This document shows, one piece after another, positions 7,320-14,552 of a stretch of DNA of 19,392 bases. The notes beneath the pieces were generated by a model. The model did not search any database. It was given only the letters and a program-made list of their open reading frames with translations, and had not been told where the DNA came from. Location: positions 1 through 19,392 of the forward strand of contig CAYJEW010000033.1 in NCBI GenBank assembly GCA_964369525.1. The letters are read 5' to 3'. A program made the translations under genes and the position numbers. How positions within the stretch are numbered: the stretch's first letter is position 1; each line of letters starts with the position of its first letter. The DNA is from JAAYCI01 sp964369525 (GTDB lineage Bacteria; Bacillota; Clostridia; Oscillospirales; Ruminococcaceae).

Positions 7320-7467
7320 ATCCACCTTGCCTTATACTGCCATACACATGTATGTGCGCTGTAGCTTCTTGTTTTAGAGCTTTTGGCGGAATAAAAAATT
7401 TGCTGTGCTATGCAGGGCTTTGATTATATGGCTTTAGCTATGCATTACCCACCTATAAGCGCATAAA

Positions 7468-7482
7468 TTATAGTGATTTTCA
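7468..7482 (+). promoter_or_regulatory. Possible PerR box
   Basis: TTATAGTGATTTTCA matches the Bacillus PerR consensus TTATAATnATTATAA at 11 of 14 defined positions. It ends 3 nt before the -35 box of the rubrerythrin promoter, a plausible place for repression. Rubrerythrin belongs to peroxide-response regulons in clostridia. The match is moderate and the region is AT-rich, so chance is possible. Confidence 0.35.
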
Positions 7483-7485
7483 CCA

Positions 7486-7514
7486 TTGAACCCCATAATT
7501 CAAAATGCTATAAT
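7486..7514 (+). promoter_or_regulatory. Strong promoter of rubrerythrin
   Basis: TTGAAC (7486-7491) and TATAAT (7509-7514) with a 17-nt spacer; TGC directly before the -10 also makes it an extended -10. Start would be near 7521, leaving a leader of about 183 nt. A TATAAT at 7670-7675 could be a second -10, but it lacks a well-placed -35. Confidence 0.75.
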
Positions 7515-7703
7515 TGGCATGATACTTGGCGGTGCTCCAGCGCTTTATTTCTGTGTAAGCGGCTTACAATTATAAAGCCGCCCATACGGAATACCGCCCA
7601 TTTATCTGCTACAACAAATAATCCGCAGGCCCACCAACATTGTTTGTACGTGCATATACGCATATACGCTATAATAATTTCAGAAAACAGGAGGATTTAT
7701 CAC

Positions 7704-8243
7704 ATGGAACTCAAAGGCTCAAAAACAGAGAAAAACCTACAAGATGCATTTGCCGGTGAAAGCCAAGCAAACATGAAGTACACCTACTATGCTTCCAAAG
7801 CTAAAAAAGAGGGTTATGTACAAATTTCCAAAATCTTTGCCGAAACCGCTGCCAACGAAAAAGAGCATGCCGAGCTGTGGTTTAAAGCGTTGCACGGCGG
7901 CGCTGTACCCACCACTGTACAAAACCTTGCCGACGCCGCTGCCGGCGAAAACTATGAGTGGACAAACATGTATGCCGAAATGGCTAAAGTTGCCCGCGAA
8001 GAAGGTTTTGCTGCTATTGCAAAGCAGATGGAAGGCGTGGCCGCCATTGAAAAAAACCACGAAGAGCGCTACCTTGCACTCAAAAAGAACATTGAAGACG
8101 GCCGTGTATTTGCCCGCCAAACCGAGCAGGTATGGAAGTGCGACAACTGTGGCCATCACCACATCGGGCTAAACGCTCCCGAGATGTGCCCTGTTTGCAT
8201 GCACGAAAAAGCCTACTTTCAGATTAACACAATCGACTACTAA
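7704..8243 (+). CDS. rbr: Rubrerythrin
   Basis: Non-haem iron peroxidase that reduces hydrogen peroxide to water in the cytoplasm of anaerobes. The 179 residues hold an N-terminal ferritin-like four-helix diiron domain (about 1-135) and a C-terminal rubredoxin-like Fe(Cys)4 domain. Diiron ligands visible: Glu19 (AGESQAN), the Glu52-x-x-His55 pair (NEKEH), the GENYEW segment at 81-86, and the Glu116-x-x-His119 pair (EKNH). The rubredoxin centre is Cys146-x-x-Cys149 plus Cys162-x-x-Cys165 (CPVC). Electrons pass from NADH through rubredoxin/oxidoreductase partners that are not in this window. The ATG at 7704 is chosen over an upstream in-frame start because AGGAGG is at 7689-7694, 9 nt before it, and the protein then starts like the family. 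It has its own promoter and terminator. Confidence 0.97.
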   Translation: MELKGSKTEKNLQDAFAGESQANMKYTYYASKAKKEGYVQISKIFAETAANEKEHAELWFKALHGGAVPTTVQNLADAAAGENYEWTNMYAEMAKVAREEGFAAIAKQMEGVAAIEKNHEERYLALKKNIEDGRVFARQTEQVWKCDNCGHHHIGLNAPEMCPVCMHEKAYFQINTIDY

Positions 8244-8271
8244 GGCATACCACACATAATTATCCAACAAT

Positions 8272-8303
8272 AAAAGCGGGGCATCTGCCCCGCTTTTTAT
8301 TTT
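8272..8303 (+). terminator. Two-way terminator between rubrerythrin and the ABC-F gene
   Basis: AAAAGCGGGGCA (8272-8283) and TGCCCCGCTTTT (8286-8297) form a GC-rich perfect stem followed by TATTTT on the plus strand. The minus strand reads the same stem into CTTTTATTGTT. It therefore serves rbr (28 nt after the stop) and can also stop the convergent ABC-F transcript about 100 nt after its stop. Confidence 0.9.
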
Positions 8304-8400
8304 GCGCATATCCCTTTGCCCACCACTATGCAGGCTTTGTATCAATTTCTCGCGGTATTCCACTTCACTGCCACTCTACCATCATTGAAAGCTCATACCC

Positions 8401-10293
8401 TTACTCTACCAGCCCCATCCACTCTTCCAGCGCCGCATTATGCGCTATGTTGCTCTGCTCCAGCTCTTCGCTTAGCGCACTAAGGCGTGCATAGTCGCTG
8501 GCGTTTTCAGGCTTTGCCAGTTGCTCTTCGGCTTCGCTTATCTCACTCTCCAGCTCTTGCATCAGCTTCTCCAGCTGGGCTATGCGCGCCCTGCGCTGTG
8601 CGTCCTGAGCGCGCTGTTCTCGGCTGCGGTAGTTGCCGCCTGTTTGTTTGGGCTCTGCTTGCTCTGCAGGCTCTGCCTGCTTTTTAGGCGGTGTAGCCCC
8701 CTGCTTTTTGGCCACATAATCATCATATCCGCCTTCGTATCTTGTAAAGCCGCCGCTACCCATCTCCAGTATGGCGCTTGGCACACGCTGTAAAAAATAC
8801 CTGTCGTGGCTAACCACAATTATTGTGCCGTTATATGCCGCCAGCGCACGCTCCAGCTCTTCTTTTGCCTTATAGTCCAGGTGGTTGGTTGGCTCGTCTA
8901 AAATAAGCAGGTTGGCCATGCGCATCTGCAATATGGCAAACGCCACCTTAGCACGCATTGCGCCCGAAAGCTGCCCCACCCGCTTGTACACAACATCGCC
9001 CTCTAAAAGTAGGCGCCCCAGCGCAGTGCGAATTTCCAGCTCGGTCTTCTGCGGGTAACTGCTGTGCACCGCCTGCAGTACCGTTTGGTCTGCCTGCAAG
9101 CCCTCCAGCTCTTGGTCAAAGTATGCCACGCTCACATTGCCACCAAAACGCGCACTACCGCTATGCTCTGCAAAGCCCTGCACCGCTTTTAAAAACGTAC
9201 TCTTGCCTATGCCGTTTGGCCCCACAATTGCCAGCTTTTCGCCTCGGCGCACCGTAAGCTCCACCCCAGAAAACAACTGCCGTGCGCCGCCATTCACGCT
9301 TGCGCCAAGATTCTGGCATACCACAACCTCGCTAAACGGTTGCACGCTGTAATCAAAGCGCATCTTTATTCCCTTGGTCATAGTGGAGGGTTTTTCCAGC
9401 CGATGCATGCGCTCCAGCGCCTTTTGGCGGCTTTTGGCCATGTTGCTGGTAGAGGCACGCGCCATGTTGCGGCGCACATAGTCTTCCATCTTTGCAATCT
9501 CAACCTGCTGCTTGTCGTACTCGCGCTGCGCCACAAGCTGCCGCTGCGCCTTTTGCTGTACAAAACTTGTGTATCCGCCTTTGTATCGGCTCAATCTTTT
9601 ATACTCTATCTCGCACACATCTTTGGCAACAGCGTCTAAAAAATAGCGGTCATGGCTAACCGCCAACACAGCGCCTTTATAGCTTTGCAGGTAGCCCTCA
9701 AGCCAGCTAAGCATAGTAAAGTCAAGGTGGTTTGTAGGCTCATCCAGCATCAATACCTCGGGTGCGCTCAGTAACATTTTTGCAAATGCAAAACGTGTTT
9801 TCTCGCCGCCCGAAAGGCGGCCTGCCTGCATGTCAAGGTTAAAGCTACCAAACCCAAGCCCGTTCAGCACCTTGCCTATCTTCTCGTCGGTGCTGTATCC
9901 GTCGGCCGCCTCATACTCGGCCACGGTAGCATCATACGCCGCCAAAAGCGCTTTGTCCTGCGGCGCGGCTTTCATCTCTACTTCCAGCTGTTGCATCTTT
10001 TCGGCCAGCTTGTGCTGGCGCTCAAATGCACTTTGTATCTCTTCTCGCAGTGTGCGCTGGGTGTTTAGTGCATCGTTCTGCCGCAGGTAACCCACATTTA
10101 CCCCGCGTGCATACGCAAGCTGCCCGTCGTCCGGCTCTAGGCTACCGGCAATCAGGTTTAACAGTGTGGTTTTGCCTGCACCGTTTGCCCCCAAAAGCCC
10201 AATACGTGCCCCGGGCTCTATCTCTAGGCTAACGTTTTGCAGTACCACCTCATCTGCAAACATTTTTGTTATGTTTTGTATCTGCACCAGCAT
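8401..10293 (-). CDS. ABC-F family ATPase (ribosome-associated, two nucleotide-binding domains)
   Basis: Soluble 630-residue protein with two ABC ATPase domains and no membrane segment. Domain 1: Walker A GANGAGKTT (35-43), signature LSGGEKTR (160-167), Walker B LMLDEPTNHLD (181-191), SHDRYF switch (213-218). A charged inter-domain linker follows (about 245-310), which in ABC-F proteins reaches into the ribosomal E/P site region. Domain 2: Walker A GPNGIGKST (358-366), Walker B LLILDEPTNHLD (462-473), SHDRYF (495-500). Its second signature reads LSGAMRAK (442-449) instead of LSGGExxR. The tail (about 555-628) is a predicted coiled coil as in the YdiF/Uup-like branch. ATG 10293 is chosen for its GGGAG site over an upstream in-frame start. 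It may be housekeeping translation rescue or antibiotic target protection; motifs do not decide. Confidence 0.93.
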   Translation of the reverse strand: MLVQIQNITKMFADEVVLQNVSLEIEPGARIGLLGANGAGKTTLLNLIAGSLEPDDGQLAYARGVNVGYLRQNDALNTQRTLREEIQSAFERQHKLAEKMQQLEVEMKAAPQDKALLAAYDATVAEYEAADGYSTDEKIGKVLNGLGFGSFNLDMQAGRLSGGEKTRFAFAKMLLSAPEVLMLDEPTNHLDFTMLSWLEGYLQSYKGAVLAVSHDRYFLDAVAKDVCEIEYKRLSRYKGGYTSFVQQKAQRQLVAQREYDKQQVEIAKMEDYVRRNMARASTSNMAKSRQKALERMHRLEKPSTMTKGIKMRFDYSVQPFSEVVVCQNLGASVNGGARQLFSGVELTVRRGEKLAIVGPNGIGKSTFLKAVQGFAEHSGSARFGGNVSVAYFDQELEGLQADQTVLQAVHSSYPQKTELEIRTALGRLLLEGDVVYKRVGQLSGAMRAKVAFAILQMRMANLLILDEPTNHLDYKAKEELERALAAYNGTIIVVSHDRYFLQRVPSAILEMGSGGFTRYEGGYDDYVAKKQGATPPKKQAEPAEQAEPKQTGGNYRSREQRAQDAQRRARIAQLEKLMQELESEISEAEEQLAKPENASDYARLSALSEELEQSNIAHNAALEEWMGLVE

Positions 10294-10316
10294 TGCGTTT
10301 TTCTCCCATGTTTTCC

Positions 10317-10346
10317 AAACGTACGTTTCCACAATACAAAACGTAC
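10317..10346. promoter_or_regulatory. Paired AAACGTAC motifs flanking the ABC-F -10 box
   Basis: AAACGTAC occurs at 10317-10324 and again at 10339-10346, 22 bp (about two helical turns) apart. The first copy is part of a perfect 12-bp palindrome AAACGTACGTTT (10317-10328). They bracket the ABC-F -10 box (10331-10336), one in the promoter spacer and one at the expected transcript start. The layout is that of a repressor operator; the protein is unknown. Confidence 0.45.
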
Positions 10347-10359
10347 CGATGTTTGTCAA
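10331..10359 (-). promoter_or_regulatory. Promoter of the ABC-F gene
   Basis: On the minus strand a perfect TTGACA (10359-10354) and TATTGT (10336-10331) with a 17-nt spacer. Start would be near 10324, about 31 nt before the ATG. Confidence 0.75.
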
Positions 10360-10365
10360 TCTCTA

Positions 10366-10394
10366 TTGTAAAAGCGCACCTGCGCTGATATACT
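10366..10394 (+). promoter_or_regulatory. Promoter of the ABC transporter-YhfC-lipoprotein cassette
   Basis: TTGTAA (10366-10371) and TATACT (10389-10394) with a 17-nt spacer. Its spacer holds the dyad AGCGCA-CC-TGCGCT (10373-10386), a possible operator. The -35 box is only 6 nt from the -35 of the divergent ABC-F promoter, so polymerases on the two may exclude each other. Confidence 0.6.
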
Positions 10395-10478
10395 TATAAA
10401 GTGCATACCATAATGCAAATTCGCCCGCCTGCCCAAAGCTGGCGGCGCTATAAATTTAAAACTACCAAAGGAGCATTT

Positions 10479-11222
10479 ATGCTATCAATACAAAACCTTT
10501 CCAAGGTATATTCCGGTGGCCATAAGGCCGTAGATAACCTCTCGTTAGAGGTAAAAGCTGGCGAAATTTACGGCTTTATCGGCCACAACGGCGCCGGCAA
10601 AACCACCCCCCTGCGCTCTATAGCCGGCATTTTAGATTTTGAGATAGGCACAATTACCATAGATGGCCACAACATCAAAACACACCCCGTTGCCGCAAAA
10701 AGTGTAACCGCCTTTCTGCCCGACAACCCAGACCTTTACGAGTTTTTAACCGGCATAAAATACCTCACATTTATTGCCGACGTATACTCCATTCCAAAAG
10801 ATGCGCGCACCCCGCTTATTGCGCACTACTCCGATGCGTTCGAGCTCACAGGTGCGCTGGGCAGCCCCATTGCCTCTTACTCGCACGGCATGAAGCAAAA
10901 GCTTGCGCTCATTTCGGCGTTTATTCGCCGCCCACGTCTGCTTATTTTAGACGAGCCTTTTGTTGGGCTGGACCCCAAAGCCGCCTTTTTAATGAAAGAG
11001 TTTCTGCACGAGCTTTGCCAAGGCGGCGGCGCTGTATTTTTCTCTACCCATGTTTTAGAGGTGGCCGAAAAGCTTTGCCACAAGATTGCCATAATAAAAG
11101 GCGGCAAGCTTATAGAGGCAGGCCCCACCGCAGATATTGTGGGCAAAAGCTCGCTGGAAAGCGTATTTCTAGAGCTAGAAGGCGCCCCGCATACCGCACA
11201 GGGTGGAGAGGGGGCGCTGTAG
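10479..11222 (+). CDS. ABC transporter ATP-binding protein
   Basis: Nucleotide-binding subunit of 247 residues, typical for the ABC-2/CcmA-like group. Walker A GHNGAGKTT (35-43), an FLPDNPDLYEFLTG stretch where the Q-loop region lies (about 79-92), signature YSHGMKQK (134-141), Walker B LLILDEPFVGLD (154-165) and switch His191 in FFSTHVLE. Residue 44, directly after the Walker A threonines, is proline, which is unusual because this helix normally has a small or hydrophobic residue. The ATG at 10479 has AAAGGAG 5-6 nt upstream and is preferred over an upstream in-frame start without a ribosome binding site. The permease gene begins 1 nt after its stop, so the two are translationally coupled and form one transporter. 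Substrate and direction are unknown; the ATPase class favours export. Confidence 0.92.
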   Translation: MLSIQNLSKVYSGGHKAVDNLSLEVKAGEIYGFIGHNGAGKTTPLRSIAGILDFEIGTITIDGHNIKTHPVAAKSVTAFLPDNPDLYEFLTGIKYLTFIADVYSIPKDARTPLIAHYSDAFELTGALGSPIASYSHGMKQKLALISAFIRRPRLLILDEPFVGLDPKAAFLMKEFLHELCQGGGAVFFSTHVLEVAEKLCHKIAIIKGGKLIEAGPTADIVGKSSLESVFLELEGAPHTAQGGEGAL

Positions 11223-11223
11223 C

Positions 11224-12858
11224 ATGAATGCTTTCAAAGCGCTGGTAGCGCTCACATTTAAAAGTATGCTGCTTACCACCTCGGGCGCCTCGGCAAAAGG
11301 CCGCGGAAAAAAACGCAAATCCATAAGCGGCATTAGCGCATTTTTGCTGCTTTCATTTCTTTGCATATATATTTCCTCCATCTACTCGTACACGCTAGCC
11401 AGCGCCTTTTCGGTTATGGGTGGGCTGGACATTATGCTAATGCTCATGTGCATGCTGGGAATATTTTTCCCTACAGCGTTTATACTTTTTGCAGCACAGT
11501 CGGCTGTGTACTCCACCAAAGACATAGACCTTGTTTTGGCGCTTCCCGTATCGGCATTTTCGGTTATGCTTGCACGGGTTTTGGCGCTATACATACAAGC
11601 GCTAGCCATGTGCCAGCTACTGCTACTGCCTGCAGGCGTTGTGTATTTAGTGTTTGGCGGCGAAGCAAACCTTGCCTTCATTCCCCTTTTAATACTGCTG
11701 GGCATACTGTTTGCATTTGTTGCCTCTGCCATTGCGCTGTTGTTTGGCGCAGTTATCAGCTTGGTGGTGTCCCGCTCTCGCCATAAAAACCTGCTTAGCA
11801 TTGTGTTTTCCCTGCTATTCACCTTTGTTATAATGGGCGTTTCGTTTGGTATTTCGTTTGGCGCGCCCTCACTTTTGTATAGCGACACATCCAGTGTATC
11901 CTCTCTGCGGGCTACCCTGCTTTCCATCCTGCCTCCGCTCGAGTGGGTATACAGCGCCCTCATGGGCGACATTCTATCGTTTTTACTTATTGCACTGCTG
12001 TGCCTTCTACCGTTTTTTGCACTGGTGTTTGTGCTAAGCCGCTTTTACAAGCCGCTACTCACCCTGCTTGCCAGCCACAGCATGCGTAAGGACTATACGC
12101 TGGGCACGCTTTCTGCCTCGGGCAGTTTTGCCTCTCTTCTCAAAAAAGAGGCCGGCCGCTTTTTCTCTTCGTCTGCATATGTGCTAAACTGCGGCATAGG
12201 CGGCCTGCTGGTGCTGGTGGCATCGGTTGCTGCCGTTATATTTAAAAGTAGCCTTGCCGATTTCACCTCGGGCCTTGCGGCCGCAGGCCTACAGCCGCTT
12301 ATGGATGTTGCTTTGCCTGCGATAATTGTTGGCTTTGTCGCCTTTTTCGGCTCGCTCTCCAGCATATCGGGTGTTTCAATAAGCCTAGAGGGCAAAACGC
12401 TGTGGATACTCAAATGTTTGCCCATCTCTGTTTATAAAATATTTGCGGCAAAAATCGGGTTTTCTGCACTTTTTGGCATTGCATTTTCGCTGGTGTGTAT
12501 TCCTCTTTTAGGCTTTGCGTTCTCGCTACCCTTACCCACCATACTACTTATGTTGCTTTTAGGCATTTTGTTCCCGTTTTTTACCTCGGCTTTAGGCCTT
12601 CTTATAAATCTGCACTTCCCAAGGCTAGACGCCGAAAACGACACCGTTGTTATAAAACAAAGCGCCAGCGTTATTATAAACATGCTTGCAGACTTTGTGC
12701 TAATACTCGCACTGCTTGGTCTGTTCATGCTCACCCTCAGCCTAAACCTCGGCTTTTTTGGCTTTGGCTGTGCCACCGCGGTACTGCTTTTAGTGCTTAT
12801 CGGGGTTGTTTTATGGCTACTGCATAGCAAAGGCCCTCGAATTTTTGCGTCACTATAA
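11224..12858 (+). CDS. ABC transporter permease (large, multi-spanning)
   Basis: Integral membrane protein of 544 residues with about a dozen hydrophobic segments, for example around residues 36-53 (ISAFLLLSFLCIYISSIY), 70-90, 115-145, 155-185 and a dense series to the C-terminus. The N-terminus is cytoplasmic-looking and basic (KGRGKKRKS at about 25-33), with a further basic loop (SRSRHKN) after the fifth segment. The overall pattern fits the putative ABC-exporter permease group (Pfam ABC_tran_2-like), pairing with the ATPase immediately upstream. The ATG at 11224 is used because GGAGAGGGGG precedes it; an in-frame ATG 21 nt upstream would overlap the ATPase gene and has a poorer site. Nothing in the sequence identifies the substrate. 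Confidence 0.85.
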   Translation: MNAFKALVALTFKSMLLTTSGASAKGRGKKRKSISGISAFLLLSFLCIYISSIYSYTLASAFSVMGGLDIMLMLMCMLGIFFPTAFILFAAQSAVYSTKDIDLVLALPVSAFSVMLARVLALYIQALAMCQLLLLPAGVVYLVFGGEANLAFIPLLILLGILFAFVASAIALLFGAVISLVVSRSRHKNLLSIVFSLLFTFVIMGVSFGISFGAPSLLYSDTSSVSSLRATLLSILPPLEWVYSALMGDILSFLLIALLCLLPFFALVFVLSRFYKPLLTLLASHSMRKDYTLGTLSASGSFASLLKKEAGRFFSSSAYVLNCGIGGLLVLVASVAAVIFKSSLADFTSGLAAAGLQPLMDVALPAIIVGFVAFFGSLSSISGVSISLEGKTLWILKCLPISVYKIFAAKIGFSALFGIAFSLVCIPLLGFAFSLPLPTILLMLLLGILFPFFTSALGLLINLHFPRLDAENDTVVIKQSASVIINMLADFVLILALLGLFMLTLSLNLGFFGFGCATAVLLLVLIGVVLWLLHSKGPRIFASL

Positions 12859-12925
12859 ATAACAATAACTACCCCACCTGTTACAAGCAAATTCAATGCC
12901 TTGCCTACAATAAAGGAGTGCGCCC

Positions 12926-13642
12926 ATGCAACATTATCTCGCCGTTGGCTTTTCGGTTACAGTGTCGCTACTACTCCCACTAGCCGTCCTTATATGGCTA
13001 CTAATAAAAAAGCGCAGTTTTGCGCTACCGTTTGGCATTGGTGCGGCCTGCTTTTTGGTATCACAGCTGCTTTTGCGTATTCCTTTGCTCAGCTGGCTTG
13101 GCACTAAGGTTTGGTTTGTTGCGTTTGGCATCTCACACCCTGCGCTGTATGCCCTACTGCTGGGCTTTTCGGCAGGCTTGTTTGAAGAGATAGGCCGCTA
13201 TATCTGCATGCGGCTTTTGCGCCGCCACCGCGGCTTTGGCAATGCGCTTAGCTTTGGAGCAGGCCACGGCGGCTTTGAGGCGGCTGTGCTGGTAGGTATA
13301 AACCACCTTGTGCTTGCCCTCTCGCCACAACTACTGTTTTCTCTGCCCGCTTCACACCTTGCCGTAGCAGGTGTCGAGCGCATTTTCGCCATAATAATAC
13401 ACATAGGGCTAAGCGTTATGGTAATGCGCGCTGTGTGCACAAGGCGTATAGGTTGGCTATTTTTAGCCATTGCATTGCATGGTATAATAAATAGTGTTGC
13501 GGTTCTTTTGCAGCAGGCAGGCGCAAGCATGTTTGCTATAGAAGGCGCTGTTGCGCTGGGCGCCATACTGCTTGTTGGCTACACTATTTTTGAACGCTCA
13601 AATTCTAAAAAATGGGAGACATCTTATGAAAAAACTACTTAG
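12926..13642 (+). CDS. YhfC-family glutamic-type intramembrane protease
   Basis: Membrane protein of 238 residues with seven or so hydrophobic segments. The motifs match the YhfC branch of CAAX-protease-like (Abi/CPBP-related) membrane proteases: FEEIGRY (86-92, the EExxR signature), GHGGFE with His114 and Glu118, ERIFAIIIH ending at His159, and HGIIN with His185 and Asn189. In related proteins these residues form the active site in the membrane. AAGGAG lies 8 nt before the ATG at 12926. The gene follows the ABC permease by 67 nt without a terminator and overlaps the lipoprotein gene by 17 nt, so all four genes probably share one transcript. It might process a peptide handled by the transporter or a membrane protein in a stress response; both are inference. 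Confidence 0.85.
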   Translation: MQHYLAVGFSVTVSLLLPLAVLIWLLIKKRSFALPFGIGAACFLVSQLLLRIPLLSWLGTKVWFVAFGISHPALYALLLGFSAGLFEEIGRYICMRLLRRHRGFGNALSFGAGHGGFEAAVLVGINHLVLALSPQLLFSLPASHLAVAGVERIFAIIIHIGLSVMVMRAVCTRRIGWLFLAIALHGIINSVAVLLQQAGASMFAIEGAVALGAILLVGYTIFERSNSKKWETSYEKTT

Positions 13643-14042
13643 CTTGGCTATATCTATGTTACTTTTATCTGCACTACTGGTTGGCTGCGCCGCCGGCTCA
13701 CTACCGCCGGAGATAGACCCCGCCGAAGCCGAGGCAAAAGCCAAAACCTTGGTAGAAGCCGCCAGCATGCGCGACTATGACCTACTGGTAAGCCTTTACA
13801 CCGACATCGAAAACTACGGCATAACTCCACCCACCGCCGAAGAATGGGCTGTTGCGCTTGACCCTCTGCTAAACATGTATGGCGAATTTGTTGAGTTCGG
13901 CGATGTTGGCTACGCCACATACGAAGATGACATCTTCGGTGCATTCGGCGTTATACTGCTGGAAACAAAATACGAAGATGCCACCGTAACCTGGCAGATA
14001 AGCTTCTCGCTGGATATGGAGTACATTGGGCTAAGGGTTTAA
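13626..14042 (+). CDS. Small lipoprotein, DUF3887/NTF2-like domain
   Basis: Product of 138 residues beginning with a lipoprotein signal peptide: basic MKK, a hydrophobic core, and a lipobox LLVGC with Cys21 as the acylation site. The mature part of about 118 residues starts with an acidic, alanine-rich helix (about 32-50), then a stretch with the look of a DUF3887 or similar NTF2-like fold (RDYDLLVSLYTD, later VILLETKYEDATVTWQISFS). It would sit on the outer face of the membrane. GGGAG lies 7 nt before the ATG, within the end of the YhfC gene, so translation is likely coupled. It is the last gene of the cassette. Family assignment is tentative; the lipoprotein nature is clear from the signal. 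A solute-binding role is not supported, because the domain is far too small. Confidence 0.8.
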   Translation: MKKLLSLAISMLLLSALLVGCAAGSLPPEIDPAEAEAKAKTLVEAASMRDYDLLVSLYTDIENYGITPPTAEEWAVALDPLLNMYGEFVEFGDVGYATYEDDIFGAFGVILLETKYEDATVTWQISFSLDMEYIGLRV

Positions 14043-14094
14043 GCCAATGCTCTTCCTTCTCAACGCATACTATCTATAAATACACACACACCAC

Positions 14095-14150
14095 AAAAAA
14101 CCCGGTACCATGCGCCATAAGCGCCTGCTACCGGGTTTTTCCTGTTGCAA
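14095..14150 (+). terminator. Two-way terminator between the lipoprotein cassette and rplQ
   Basis: AAAACCCGGTA (ending 14107) and TACCGGGTTTTT (14139-14150) pair around a 31-nt loop that itself contains a GCGC/GCGC mini-stem. The plus strand ends in TTTTT and the minus strand in TTTTTT, so it can end both the cassette transcript and the ribosomal operon, 17 nt after the rplQ stop. Confidence 0.9.
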
Positions 14151-14166
14151 TATGTGCTGTGTGTGG

Positions 14167-14508
14167 TTACACCAGCTCAATAATAGCCATCGGCGCGGCG
14201 TCGCCACGACGCGGGCCAATTTTAGTAATGCGGGTATAGCCGCCGGCGCGCTCGGCATAGCGAGGCGCTGTTTCATCAATTACTTTTTTTGCCACAGTTT
14301 CTTTGGTGATGTACGAAAACACCTGACGCTTGGCGTGCAGATCGCTGCGTTTGCCAAGGGTAATCATTTTGTCTGCCATGGCGCGCACCTCTTTAGCGCG
14401 AGCCTCGGTTGTTTCCACCCTGCCGTTTTCAAACAGGTAGGTAACCATGCCGCGCAGCATCGCTCTGCGATGATCGCTTGTGCGGCCAAGTTTTCTGGTT
14501 CCGGGCAT
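14167..14508 (-). CDS. rplQ: 50S ribosomal protein L17
   Basis: Large-subunit protein of 113 residues, complete and close to the usual bacterial length. It opens with MPGTRKLGRTSDHRRAMLRG, the L17 signature, and ends with the conserved GYTRITKIGPRRGDAAPMAIIEL. It lacks the long C-terminal tail some species have. AAAGGAGG precedes the ATG. It is the last gene of the operon, 44 nt after rpoA, which is the standard arrangement. Confidence 0.98.
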   Translation of the reverse strand: MPGTRKLGRTSDHRRAMLRGMVTYLFENGRVETTEARAKEVRAMADKMITLGKRSDLHAKRQVFSYITKETVAKKVIDETAPRYAERAGGYTRITKIGPRRGDAAPMAIIELV

Positions 14509-14552
14509 CGAAAAACCCTCCTTTAAAATTTTCTTGCAGGCGGTCTGCCGCC

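Larger units (their letters stand above)
7320..7703. other. 384-nt intergenic region with the rubrerythrin promoter and leader
   Basis: No gene is seen here. The first 150 nt hold a small dyad (CATACA-CA-TGTATG, 7341-7354) and no convincing terminator for tmcAL. From 7468 on come a PerR-box-like site, a near-consensus promoter and a leader of about 180 nt. The leader can fold: GCGGCTT (7559-7565) pairs with AAGCCGC (7575-7581), and GGCGGT (7528-7533) with ACCGCC (7593-7598). A GCATATAC duplication (about 7652-7667) precedes a second TATAAT (7670-7675). Confidence 0.6.

Noticed and set aside
8169..8363. Small minus-strand ORF of 64 codons downstream of the ABC-F gene
   Set aside because: It runs through the rubrerythrin terminator and into the rubrerythrin gene, and has no ribosome binding site or recognisable domain.
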